13,935 bases of DNA from Verrucomicrobiaceae bacterium UBA2429 (GTDB lineage: Bacteria; Verrucomicrobiota; Verrucomicrobiia; Verrucomicrobiales; Verrucomicrobiaceae). Both the position numbers and the translations under genes were made by a program. How positions within the stretch are numbered: position 1 is the first letter of the stretch; every line of letters starts with the position of its first letter. Under the pieces are notes generated by a model. That model worked only from the letters and a program-made list of their open reading frames with translations, had not been told where the DNA came from and did not search any database. Positions 1-7,018 of the stretch are shown here, piece by piece. The stretch is from the NCBI GenBank assembly GCA_002343505.1, contig DDQZ01000053.1, forward strand, positions 436-14,370, read 5' to 3'.

Positions 1-309
1 GTCGCCTTCCGCTTTTTTGAGCACACCGCCGACCCATTTGCCGGGAACCACGTCCGCGGCGGTGGCGGGTTTGTCACCGTTCACATATTCGGTGGCGGAG
101 TTGACGGTGTATTTCGACTGCTGGGCGTCCTCGTTGTTGCTGCGCACGATGGTGAGTGTGCGCGAGGTGATGGACACCACTTTGCCGTAGAGAGGATAGG
201 TGGCCCCTTTGGCCTTGGGTTCGGATTTGGATTTTTCCTGCGCGGAAATCACGGCGGGGATGAGCAGGCTGAGCGCCAGCGTGGCAAGCAGTGTGGATCG
301 GATGGTCAT
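1..309 (-). CDS. Small exported protein, N-terminal 103 residues (runs off the window)
   Basis: The reading frame opens at an ATG (307-309) and stays open to the window edge, so the C-terminus is missing. The product begins with a Sec-type signal peptide (MTIRSTLLATLALSLLIPAV, then SAQ, with cleavage likely near residues 22-23), a short Lys-rich linker, and a beta-rich stretch with YPLYGKVVSITSRTLTIV at about residues 36-53. That pattern resembles small OB-like or DUF5666-like periplasmic domains, in which a strand such as 'G.V.SI....LTI' is typical, but the family call is weak. An overlapping frame starting slightly upstream lacks any signal peptide and looks like a shadow. The gene is divergent from the kinase at 537 and shares a 227-bp spacer with it. 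Function unknown. Confidence 0.7.
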   Translation of the reverse strand, partial: MTIRSTLLATLALSLLIPAVISAQEKSKSEPKAKGATYPLYGKVVSITSRTLTIVRSNNEDAQQSKYTVNSATEYVNGDKPATAADVVPGKWVGGVLKKAEGD

Positions 310-536
310 GGCTTTGATTTTGGTTCGAATTCAAATGGCTTTATCCGGGGGCAGGTGAAGGCTAAGGAACGGGTAATTTTTGCACAAGCAATTTTCTGAA
401 AGGCACGGTTTGAAAGACGAATTTGCGGTCTCCGAGCGGGGGGTGATGATGCGCGGTTGGGTGTCTGCCGGGGTTGTGTGAAAGACGGCTAAAGGGTTGT
501 GTCCGGCGCGCGCGGCGCTTAGTTTTGCGGTCAACC
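310..536. promoter_or_regulatory. Divergent intergenic region between the exported protein and the kinase
   Basis: This 227-bp spacer must hold promoters for both divergent genes. Its part next to the minus-strand gene (about 310-420) is clearly less GC-rich than the surroundings, with runs such as taatttttgcacaagcaatt near 375-394. That run contains a small TTGC-ACAA-GCAA dyad. On the minus strand a TTGCTT hexamer is followed 17 bp later by TCCTTA, which could be a weak -35/-10 pair. I see no convincing sigma-70 promoter for the plus strand and no Shine-Dalgarno sequence before the kinase ATG. Confidence 0.3.
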
Positions 537-2945
537 ATGACGCCTGCTGAAGCCACGCCATTGCCGCCGCCGGACGCGCTGTCCACCGGGACGGAGCCGA
601 CCCTGGCTCCGGACCTGCCGGCGCCGCCGCAGCGCCCGGGCAAGCGCGACGGGCCGCCCTCGCACCGGGATGACATTGTGATCCAGGACTACACGCTGCT
701 GAAGCGGGTGGGCTCCGGGGCTTATGGGGAGGTGTGGCTGGCGCAGAGTGTGACCGGGGCCTACCGGGCGGTGAAGATCGTGTGGCGGGAGGACTTCGAG
801 CTGACGCGGACGTTTCACCGCGAGTTCCTGGGCATTCAGCAGTTCGAGCCGATCTCGCGCGCGCATCCCTGCCTGGTCCACATTCTGCATGTGGGGTGGA
901 ACGAGCAGCGCGGTTTTTATTACTGCGTGATGGAGCTGGCGGATGACGCGGAGGACGGGCCGAACTTCGAGGACATCCGAGCCTATGTGCCGCGCACGCT
1001 GGGCACGGACATGAAGCGGCATGGGCGGCTTGACCTGACTTTCTGCCGCGATGCGGGGGTTTACCTGGCGGACGCGCTGCATTACATGCACAACCACGGC
1101 CTTACGCACCGGGACATCAAGCCATCGAACATTATTTTCGTGGGCGGTGTGTGCAAGCTGGCGGACATCGGGCTGGTGGCGGGGTTTGGCGAGCGCACGT
1201 TTGTGGGCACGGAGGGCTTTGTGCCGCCCGAGGGGCCGGGCACGCCACAGGCGGACATCTACAGCCTGGGCAAGGTGCTCTATGAGATGAGCAGCGGGAA
1301 GGACCGGATGGAGTTTCCGGAGATCCCTTCGAACCTGGGTGATGACGAGTGGCCGTTCTGGGTGGACCTCAACCGCGTCATCTGCAAGGCCTGCGCGCCG
1401 GATTTGCACGAGCGCTTCCAGACTGCGGCGGACTTTGCCGAGGCCCTGCAATTGGTGGGAGTGAGCCGGCCGGAGAGCTTCCCGCGCAGGTTCGCGCGCG
1501 GGGTGGCGCTGACTTTGGCGGGCTCCATTCTCGCCGGGGCCGGGCTGACGGCGGCTAAGTATCAAAAGGAATGGGCGTGGGTGATGCCCCTGCCGGAGAA
1601 GCCCGAGCCGCCGCGCCCGGAGCCGCCCAGGCAGGGGAAGCCCTGGCAGAATGCTCGCGGGCAGTGGTTCAGCTTCGCCCGCGACAGGCATGTGGCTGAC
1701 CTGCCGGTGGAGGTGACGACCTACCGCCTGTTTCTGGAGGCGACGCTGCGCGCGGCGGAGTTCAGCGTGGTGCCCTACGAGACGCCGGACAAGAAGATCA
1801 TCAACTGCGTCATGATCCCGGCGGCGGACGCGGATGCTTTTTGCGCGTGGATGACGAGCCGGGACCGGCAGGCGGGCCGGCTGGACATGGACCATGAGTA
1901 TGCCTGGCGCCCTGCGGCGAACATCGCCCGGCCGCCGGGCTCGGCGGCGCGTCCCGAGTGGCAGGTGATCCGCGCGCAGATCGTGCGGGTGCTTTACGGA
2001 AGCGTCAGCCTCGACAGCTCGCCCCAGGGCGCGGATGTCTTCAACGGCCAGCTGCGCGTGGGCCGGACGCCGCTGGAGATGCCGAAGGTGCAGGCGGGCG
2101 AGTTTGATTTCGAAATCCGCCTGCCCGGCTACAAGACCGAGCACGCGCGCGGCACGCTGAAGGAAGGCCAGGCGGTGAGCTTCAATGCGCGCCTGCGCGC
2201 GACCGGCTCCGTGGTCTTCGGCAAGCCCTGGGAAAACAGCCTCGGCATTCAGATGATGCCGCTGGGCCGGGCGATGCTCGCGGCCACGGAGACGCGAAGA
2301 AAGGACTTCGCGGAGTTCGCGCGCAGCGCGAATCTGCCGCCGGTTGAAGGGCGTGTTTTGGATGAGGCCCCCGACCTGCCGGTCACTCTCGTCACCCGCG
2401 CCGAGGCTGCGCAGTTCTGCCGCTGGCTGACGGACCGCGAGCGTGCCAAGGGGCTGCTGGAGCCTGACCAGGAGTACCGCCTGCCGCGAGATGACGAGTG
2501 GAGCATGGCGGCCTATCTGCCGCGTGAAAAGGGCGCCACACCCGCCGAGAGGAACATGGGCATCGAAGGCATCTACCCCTGGGGTTTCACCTCCACGCCG
2601 CCCGCGAAAACGGTCAATTTGCTCGACAAGTCGGCGGATCCGTCCGGCAAAAAAAGCATCGCCGGTTATGAGGACGGCCAGCCCGGCCCGGCCCCCGTGG
2701 GCAGTTACCGCGCCGACACGCGCGGGCTTTTTGACCTGGCGGGCAATGTCTGGGAATGGGTGGCCGAAAACTGGGCGGACAATGCCGCCGAGGGCGCTGT
2801 GCGCGGCGGCGCTTTCACCACCATGGAGCGCACGGAACTGCTCGCCTCCTTCCGCAGAAAAACCGGCGTGGAGGAGCGCCTGCCGGATGTCGGTTTCCGG
2901 ATTCTTTTAGGAGTGGCCGGCGTACCTGCCAGGGATGAGGAATGA
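537..2945 (+). CDS. Transmembrane Ser/Thr protein kinase with PEGA and FGE-sulfatase-like domains
   Basis: This 802-residue bitopic kinase has a cytoplasmic N-terminus. The P-loop GSGAYGEVWLA is at residues 59-69, the ATP-binding Lys80 lies in VKIV, and the catalytic loop HRDIKPSN starts at His191 with Asp193. The metal-binding motif reads DIG (210-212) instead of DFG, followed by PPE and ADIYSLG. One hydrophobic helix at about 322-340 is followed by a Pro-rich linker. The outer part holds a degenerate half FGE-like stretch (about 370-470), a PEGA domain (about 486-552) and an FGE-sulfatase-like domain (about 562-795) with the hallmark FDLAGNVWEW. That domain has no cysteine in its RGGAF...VGFRI segment, so formylglycine synthesis is unlikely. 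The start is the ATG at 537; a TTG start at 474 would only add 21 Arg-rich residues. It probably phosphorylates cytoplasmic proteins in response to an envelope signal. Confidence 0.9.
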   Translation: MTPAEATPLPPPDALSTGTEPTLAPDLPAPPQRPGKRDGPPSHRDDIVIQDYTLLKRVGSGAYGEVWLAQSVTGAYRAVKIVWREDFELTRTFHREFLGIQQFEPISRAHPCLVHILHVGWNEQRGFYYCVMELADDAEDGPNFEDIRAYVPRTLGTDMKRHGRLDLTFCRDAGVYLADALHYMHNHGLTHRDIKPSNIIFVGGVCKLADIGLVAGFGERTFVGTEGFVPPEGPGTPQADIYSLGKVLYEMSSGKDRMEFPEIPSNLGDDEWPFWVDLNRVICKACAPDLHERFQTAADFAEALQLVGVSRPESFPRRFARGVALTLAGSILAGAGLTAAKYQKEWAWVMPLPEKPEPPRPEPPRQGKPWQNARGQWFSFARDRHVADLPVEVTTYRLFLEATLRAAEFSVVPYETPDKKIINCVMIPAADADAFCAWMTSRDRQAGRLDMDHEYAWRPAANIARPPGSAARPEWQVIRAQIVRVLYGSVSLDSSPQGADVFNGQLRVGRTPLEMPKVQAGEFDFEIRLPGYKTEHARGTLKEGQAVSFNARLRATGSVVFGKPWENSLGIQMMPLGRAMLAATETRRKDFAEFARSANLPPVEGRVLDEAPDLPVTLVTRAEAAQFCRWLTDRERAKGLLEPDQEYRLPRDDEWSMAAYLPREKGATPAERNMGIEGIYPWGFTSTPPAKTVNLLDKSADPSGKKSIAGYEDGQPGPAPVGSYRADTRGLFDLAGNVWEWVAENWADNAAEGAVRGGAFTTMERTELLASFRRKTGVEERLPDVGFRILLGVAGVPARDEE

Positions 2946-2981
2946 CGGGCGGGAGGCGAGACCGCAGCCTCACTCCCTGGC
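2928..2981. terminator. Stem-loop between convergent genes, candidate bidirectional terminator
   Basis: Arms gccagggatgagg (2928-2940) and cctcactccctggc (2968-2981) pair along 13 positions with one bulged base, around a 27-nt loop. The structure spans the stop codons of the kinase (2943-2945) and of the cytochrome-FGE gene (2970-2972), which lie only 24 bp apart. No T-tract follows on either side, so it is not a classical intrinsic terminator. It could still protect 3' ends or block read-through of the two convergent transcripts. Confidence 0.4.
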
Positions 2982-4712
2982 CACGCCGTTGTTCCATGCG
3001 GCGAACATTTCCTCGACAGTGGGTATCTCCAGGGGCCGGACGATGCGGAAGCCGAGCCAGGTGGCGTCAGTGAGGTACCAGATGGATTTGGGAAGCTGCG
3101 GGTCCTGCTGCTTCCAGCCCGGCTCGGAGGAGCGGCGGGCGGCGCTGCGCAGCATTTCAGGATCATCGTCATAGTGGCCGCCGCGGGCCACATGCGGGTA
3201 GGGAGTTGTGGACGGCACCCATTTGTTTCCGGCGCCGAGCGCGGCCAGGGCTTGGTAGCCTTCTGCATACTGGTCGAGTGTCCATTCGCAGACGTTGCCG
3301 TAGATGTCGTGGAGGCCCCAGGGGTTGGGCTTCTTTTTGCCGATGACGCTGTATTGGAAGTTGGGGGCGTTTTCGAAATACCAGGCGTACTCGCCGAGCT
3401 GGGAGGCGTCGTCGCCAAAGAAGTAGGCGGTGCTGGTGCCGGCGCGGGCGGCATACTCCCACTCGGCCTCGGTGGGCAGGCGGTAAAAGTGGCCTGTCTG
3501 CGCGCTGAGCCACTGGCAGTATTTGTTGGCGGCGTGCTGGGTCATGCAGATGGCGGGGTAGCCATTGCGGCCCATGCCGAAGTCCATGGGCTGGTAGGGC
3601 GGTGTTGGCTGCGAGATGAGGTCCTCCGGCTTGTCATCCGGGCTCCAGACTTTGCGGCTGCCATCCTTGTTGCGGCCTTCCGCGGTGAGCTGGAATGGCT
3701 CGTATTCGTCCCAGGTGACCTCGTATTTGCCCATCCAGAAGGGCTTCACCTTCACTTTGAACTGCGGCCCCTCGTCCTCTATGCGGCCTTCTTCGGCATC
3801 GGGGCTGCCCATGGTGAACTCGCCGCCTTTGATGGCGACCATGGAATAGGCCGCGCCAGTCTTTGGAACTTTGCTGTCGTAGGGCTTCATCTCGGCCTCG
3901 CTCTTCTCTTTGGAAGTGGCGGTGATGAAGGCGTGGATTTTATTGACCAGTTCAATGTCGTCAGGGTTGTTCGTGTCCCCGGCCTTCTTTTCCTTGGCGG
4001 TCAGGGTGATTCCCTCGGGCCACACCGCACCCTGCTCGATCCAGCTTTTGAGGATGGTGATCTCGTCCTTTTTCAGAGGACCGCCACTCTTGGCCGGGGG
4101 CATCAAGTCGTCATCATCCTCCGGCAGCGCGGCCAGGGTGAACAGGGCGCTTTTGGCGGCGGCAAAAGGGACGATGTTGGGGGCGTTGTCGCCTGTCTCA
4201 AACGCCTCCTTTTTTGTGCTGGCGATCCAGCCGCCCTTGTCCTTCTCCGGGTTGTGGCAGGAAAGGCAGTTTTGTTCGAGGATGGGCTGCACATTTTTGG
4301 CAAAATCAATGCGCGGCGTGACTTCGAGCGCGAGTCCGGCGGGCCAGTCGGCGCCCTGCTCGATCCAGGCTTTGATGACGGCGATCTGGGATTTGTCCAG
4401 CAGGCCCTCCTTGGCCGGCGGCATGACCATGTCGTCGTCCTCCGGCAGCACGAGCGTGGTGTAGATGGAGGATTTGGCGGGGTCTCCCGGCACGAGGCCG
4501 GGACCGTTGTCGTTGCCTTTTTTCATGTCCTCCAGGGTGTGCAGGCGGAAGTCGCCCTTGTCCTTGTCGGCCCCGTGGCAGTGGGTGCAGGCGGATTCAA
4601 GGACGGGCTTCACCTGCGTTGTGAAGTCCACCCTGGCCTCGGCGGCGCGGGCGGCGCCGGCGAGCAAAACGAAGGACAGGAGGGCAGGTGTCAGAGGGCG
4701 GAGGTCGGACAT
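2970..4712 (-). CDS. Exported di-heme cytochrome (PSCyt1-type) fused to an FGE-sulfatase-like domain
   Basis: This 580-residue protein starts with a Sec signal peptide (MSDLRPLTPALLSFVLLAGA, processed near residue 24). Two tandem planctomycete-type cytochrome c domains follow, with heme motifs CTHCH (42-46) and CLSCH (149-153). Each is followed by a PEDDD...MPPAK segment, whose Met is the likely axial ligand, and by a W-I-E-Q-G-A-x-W-P helix, so the two domains are an internal duplication. From about residue 289 comes an FGE-sulfatase fold: GGEFTMGS, then WMGKYEVTWDEY, YRLPTEAEWEYAARAG, GLHDIYGNVCEW and LGFRIVRP. The C-terminal segment RGGHYDDD...LGFR lacks the paired catalytic cysteines of true formylglycine-generating enzymes. 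The start at 4712 was chosen for the signal peptide; a frame opening 28 codons earlier has none. Substrate unknown; a periplasmic electron-transfer role is inferred. Confidence 0.88.
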   Translation of the reverse strand: MSDLRPLTPALLSFVLLAGAARAAEARVDFTTQVKPVLESACTHCHGADKDKGDFRLHTLEDMKKGNDNGPGLVPGDPAKSSIYTTLVLPEDDDMVMPPAKEGLLDKSQIAVIKAWIEQGADWPAGLALEVTPRIDFAKNVQPILEQNCLSCHNPEKDKGGWIASTKKEAFETGDNAPNIVPFAAAKSALFTLAALPEDDDDLMPPAKSGGPLKKDEITILKSWIEQGAVWPEGITLTAKEKKAGDTNNPDDIELVNKIHAFITATSKEKSEAEMKPYDSKVPKTGAAYSMVAIKGGEFTMGSPDAEEGRIEDEGPQFKVKVKPFWMGKYEVTWDEYEPFQLTAEGRNKDGSRKVWSPDDKPEDLISQPTPPYQPMDFGMGRNGYPAICMTQHAANKYCQWLSAQTGHFYRLPTEAEWEYAARAGTSTAYFFGDDASQLGEYAWYFENAPNFQYSVIGKKKPNPWGLHDIYGNVCEWTLDQYAEGYQALAALGAGNKWVPSTTPYPHVARGGHYDDDPEMLRSAARRSSEPGWKQQDPQLPKSIWYLTDATWLGFRIVRPLEIPTVEEMFAAWNNGVARE

Positions 4713-4779
4713 AGGGGCGGCACTTTGCACGGCGCGCGCTTTTTGTCCACTGCGGCGGCGGGTTGCGGGCGGGGCGCGG

Positions 4780-5130
4780 TCAGCACAGGAATACAATGCC
4801 GCCCGCGACCGCCGCCGCGATGGCGGCGGCGAGCACGGCTCCGGCGGCGGTGTCCTTGATGCGGCGGACGCGCTCGTCGCGCTCCGGCTGCACGAGGTCG
4901 CAGAGAAGCTCGATGGCGGTGTTGAAGATCTCCGCCGTCCAGACCAGGCCGGCGCAAAGGCAGAGGACGCACCACTTCCAAAGCTCCAGATTCCAGACCA
5001 TGCCGAGTCCCGTGACTGCCAGGGTGGCAGCGGCGTGGAATCTCATGTTCCGCTGGCAGAGCAAGGCCCAGGCAATGCCGTCAAAGGCGTGGCGGAAACC
5101 GCGCAGGAAGCGTGCGGTCCAGGCGGGCAT
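4780..5130 (-). CDS. dgkA: Diacylglycerol kinase family protein, probably undecaprenol kinase type
   Basis: At 116 residues, with three hydrophobic helices (about 32-48, 50-66 and 94-115), this has the size and layout of the trimeric membrane lipid kinases. The signature E67-IF-N70-TAI-E74 carries the catalytic and metal-binding residues, followed by RRIKDTAAGAVL (K92, D93). The 'KDxAAGAV' form is closer to Gram-positive-type undecaprenol kinases than to the 'KDMGSAAV' of E. coli DgkA. It should phosphorylate a membrane lipid alcohol with ATP, recycling undecaprenol for cell-wall synthesis or diacylglycerol for phospholipid synthesis. It starts 3 bp after the stop of the upstream coiled-coil gene, so the two are probably co-transcribed. 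The cytochrome-FGE gene follows 67 bp downstream on the same strand. Confidence 0.92.
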   Translation of the reverse strand: MPAWTARFLRGFRHAFDGIAWALLCQRNMRFHAAATLAVTGLGMVWNLELWKWCVLCLCAGLVWTAEIFNTAIELLCDLVQPERDERVRRIKDTAAGAVLAAAIAAAVAGGIVFLC

Positions 5131-5133
5131 GGC

Positions 5134-6090
5134 TCACTGCGCGGGTGGCAGATTGGCGCTGCTGACGGATGGGGCCGCGCCGTTGATGGCCTGGCGCATT
5201 TCCAGCAGCCATTTGGGCGCGTCAGCATGGCCGGGGAATTCCTTGATGACAGCGAGCATGTCGGCAAGGCCGGTGATTTTCGAGGGGCCTTTTTCAGCGA
5301 GGTATTTGCCGCGCTCCCATTTCAAGACAGGCAGTCCGTCCTGCAGCCAGCGCTGGTATTCGGGCTCGGTCATTGACTCCTTGTTGAAGGCCGCCTCGGC
5401 GGAGATGCGGCTGTCCCAAAGGGCGGGTAGTGTCTCCGGCTTTTCTTTTTTGGCCAGTGGCAGCAGGGTTTCGGAAAACATGCCGCCAAAATCATTGGAC
5501 CGTGTGGTCCATCCCTCGCGCTGAAGATAGCGTCCGAGTTGAAACGCTTCGACGATGGGGTTGCGGTCGCTGACAGCGCCGTTCAAGTAACCGAGGGAGC
5601 GCCCTTTGAGAAGCGGAGCGGAAGCGACAAGCTCCTGGATGTATGACTGAAGCTTGGGGGCCATTTTGGCAAAGTCCTCATCCCTGGCCTCGTGCGCCTC
5701 CAGGGTGAGGACGAGGTACTTGAGGCCCAGATACACAGCCTGGGCAAAGTCGCCCTCCTCTTTGGGGTCTTCGCTTTTGGCGCGCTTCTCCATCATTTCC
5801 TGCCGGCGGCGGGCTTCGGTCCTGTCCATCTCCTTGATCTCGGCGTTGACCAGCTTGTCGCATTCAAAATAGAGGTTGAGCGCGTCCTTCTTGCTGGCGA
5901 GACCGGCCTGGAGCCTGGCCATGACGGTCGAAAGCTTGCCGCCGCGCATGTTTTGAATCTGATCCTCCAACTGCTTGAGCTGGGCCATCACGTTGTCCAT
6001 CTGCTCCTGGGTCAGGGTTTGCGGCGGCTCTGTTTGCTGGGCGGCGAGCGGCAGGCAGACGAGGAGACAGGGGAGCAGGATGTTTTTCAT
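5134..6090 (-). CDS. Exported coiled-coil protein of unknown function
   Basis: The 318-residue product has a short signal peptide (MKNILLPCLLVCLPLAAQQ, cleavage near LAA/QQ). A strongly charged helical region follows (about 25-125, with QEQMDNVMAQLKQLEDQIQ and MDRTEARRRQEMMEKRAKSE) that looks coiled-coil. The C-terminal part is alpha-helical and globular in appearance (SYIQELVASAPLLKGR; REGWTTRSNDFGGMFSETLL), with no catalytic motif I recognise. It ends in a Pro/Ala tail. The ATG at 6090 was chosen because it gives the signal peptide; the open frame upstream is Arg/Gln/His-rich noise antisense to the next gene's leader. It precedes dgkA by 3 bp, which suggests a periplasmic or envelope role, but no function can be named. 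Confidence 0.82.
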   Translation of the reverse strand: MKNILLPCLLVCLPLAAQQTEPPQTLTQEQMDNVMAQLKQLEDQIQNMRGGKLSTVMARLQAGLASKKDALNLYFECDKLVNAEIKEMDRTEARRRQEMMEKRAKSEDPKEEGDFAQAVYLGLKYLVLTLEAHEARDEDFAKMAPKLQSYIQELVASAPLLKGRSLGYLNGAVSDRNPIVEAFQLGRYLQREGWTTRSNDFGGMFSETLLPLAKKEKPETLPALWDSRISAEAAFNKESMTEPEYQRWLQDGLPVLKWERGKYLAEKGPSKITGLADMLAVIKEFPGHADAPKWLLEMRQAINGAAPSVSSANLPPAQ

Positions 6091-6219
6091 GGCGGGTGGG
6101 TTCTGGAACAACGCGCGGAGGCGCGGGTTTCCTTGAGGGAAATATGTTTTTACACCGGCGGGCAGGTTCGGTCCGCCTTGCGGCCTTTCATCCTTGCGGC
6201 CCGGCGCGCGCGCGCAAAG
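6091..6219. promoter_or_regulatory. Divergent promoter region for the coiled-coil/dgkA and heme operons
   Basis: This 129-bp spacer separates two divergent transcription units. It contains the only AT-rich patch nearby, aaatatgtttttacacc at about 6140-6156, just downstream of an imperfect dyad TTTCC-ttgag-GGAAA (6128-6142). These are the natural places for promoter elements, but neither strand gives a clean -35/-10 pair, and no Shine-Dalgarno sequence precedes either start. Confidence 0.3.
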
Positions 6220-7014
6220 ATGCCCGTTTCCACCATGCCCTCCGCGCAATTTCTGCTCGTCCTCTCCACGCTGGCCTTTCTGGCCGGGGTGGCGCCCGCC
6301 CTGGCGGCGCTGCGGCGCGGGCGCTGGCGGCGCGGGCGCGGCGTGCAGCTCGCCGCCATGCTGGCGGGGTTCGCGCTGCAGACCGCCTCCATCTATCTGC
6401 GCGGACAGCAGGTGGGCCAGTGCCCTATGAAAAGCCTGCCCGACATCCTGGTCTTCGTGGCATGGAGCATCGCGCTGCTTTACTTCCTGGTCGGCTCCAC
6501 TTTCCGTGTCTCGCTGCTGGGCATGTTCACCGCGCCGCTGCTGGTGGTGATGCACGGGCTGGCCTTCTCATTTCCTGGCGGATTCCGTCCCTACCCGGTG
6601 AAAGGACAAATCATCGCGCTGGTGGAGCTGCACGCCGCCCTGGCGCTGGTGGCCTACGCGGCTTTCGCGCTGGCCTGCGTCACAGGGGTGATGTACCTGC
6701 TGCAGGAAAGGCTGTTGAAGAAGCATCTGATCGGCGGCCTGTTTTACGAGCTGCCGCCCATCCAGGGCCTGGCCCGCGCCATTCAGCGCATGGTCATGCT
6801 GGGCGTGGTGCTGCTGAGCGCGAGCCTGGGCATCAGTTTCAAACTCGAAGGCGTCGCCGCGGGGCCAAAACTCGCCATCGCGTGGGGTGTGTGGGCGCTT
6901 TACACGCTCATCAGCATCGTCATCTGGCGTCACACGCTTTCCCCGCGCCAGACCGCCTGGCTGGCCGCGCTGGGCTTCGTCATCCCCTTCATCTCCCTCT
7001 GGCTCGTCACCTGA
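6220..7014 (+). CDS. CcsA/HemX-like integral membrane protein (cytochrome c assembly family)
   Basis: The 264-residue product is almost wholly membrane-embedded, with about eight hydrophobic helices, the size expected for HemX/YpjD- and CcsA-type proteins. Family features include PMKSLPDILVFVAWSIALLYFL after helix 2, a histidine in VVMHGLAF, ELHAALALVAYAAFALACVTGVMYLLQERLLKKH in the middle, and a C-terminal helix pair after IWRHTLS. The WWD heme-binding motif of full cytochrome c synthases is not visible, so HemX-like is the better label. It lies 4 bp upstream of hemA, echoing the hemA-hemX pairing of Bacillus; a role in tuning HemA level or in heme handling is inferred from that. An alternative start at 6235 would remove five residues. 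A much longer open frame upstream is antisense to the coiled-coil gene and was not used. Confidence 0.85.
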   Translation: MPVSTMPSAQFLLVLSTLAFLAGVAPALAALRRGRWRRGRGVQLAAMLAGFALQTASIYLRGQQVGQCPMKSLPDILVFVAWSIALLYFLVGSTFRVSLLGMFTAPLLVVMHGLAFSFPGGFRPYPVKGQIIALVELHAALALVAYAAFALACVTGVMYLLQERLLKKHLIGGLFYELPPIQGLARAIQRMVMLGVVLLSASLGISFKLEGVAAGPKLAIAWGVWALYTLISIVIWRHTLSPRQTAWLAALGFVIPFISLWLVT

Positions 7015-7018
7015 CCCC

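Noticed and set aside
474..536. TTG start that would add 21 residues to the kinase
   Set aside because: The extra residues (Arg-rich) resemble nothing in kinase N-termini, and an ATG with a plausible Pro/Ala-rich leader follows at 537.
531..2144. Minus-strand open frame of 537 codons opposite the kinase
   Set aside because: It is Arg/His/Pro-rich shadow sequence; the plus strand carries all the kinase motifs in order.
3174..4859. Long plus-strand open frame (561 codons)
   Set aside because: It is antisense to the cytochrome-FGE gene, and its translation is a low-complexity Gly/Val/Leu-rich string without domains. High GC content makes such antisense frames common.
5692..6219. Upstream extension of the CcsA/HemX-like frame
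   Set aside because: It overlaps the coiled-coil gene on the other strand and would put a long soluble, non-homologous segment before the first membrane helix.
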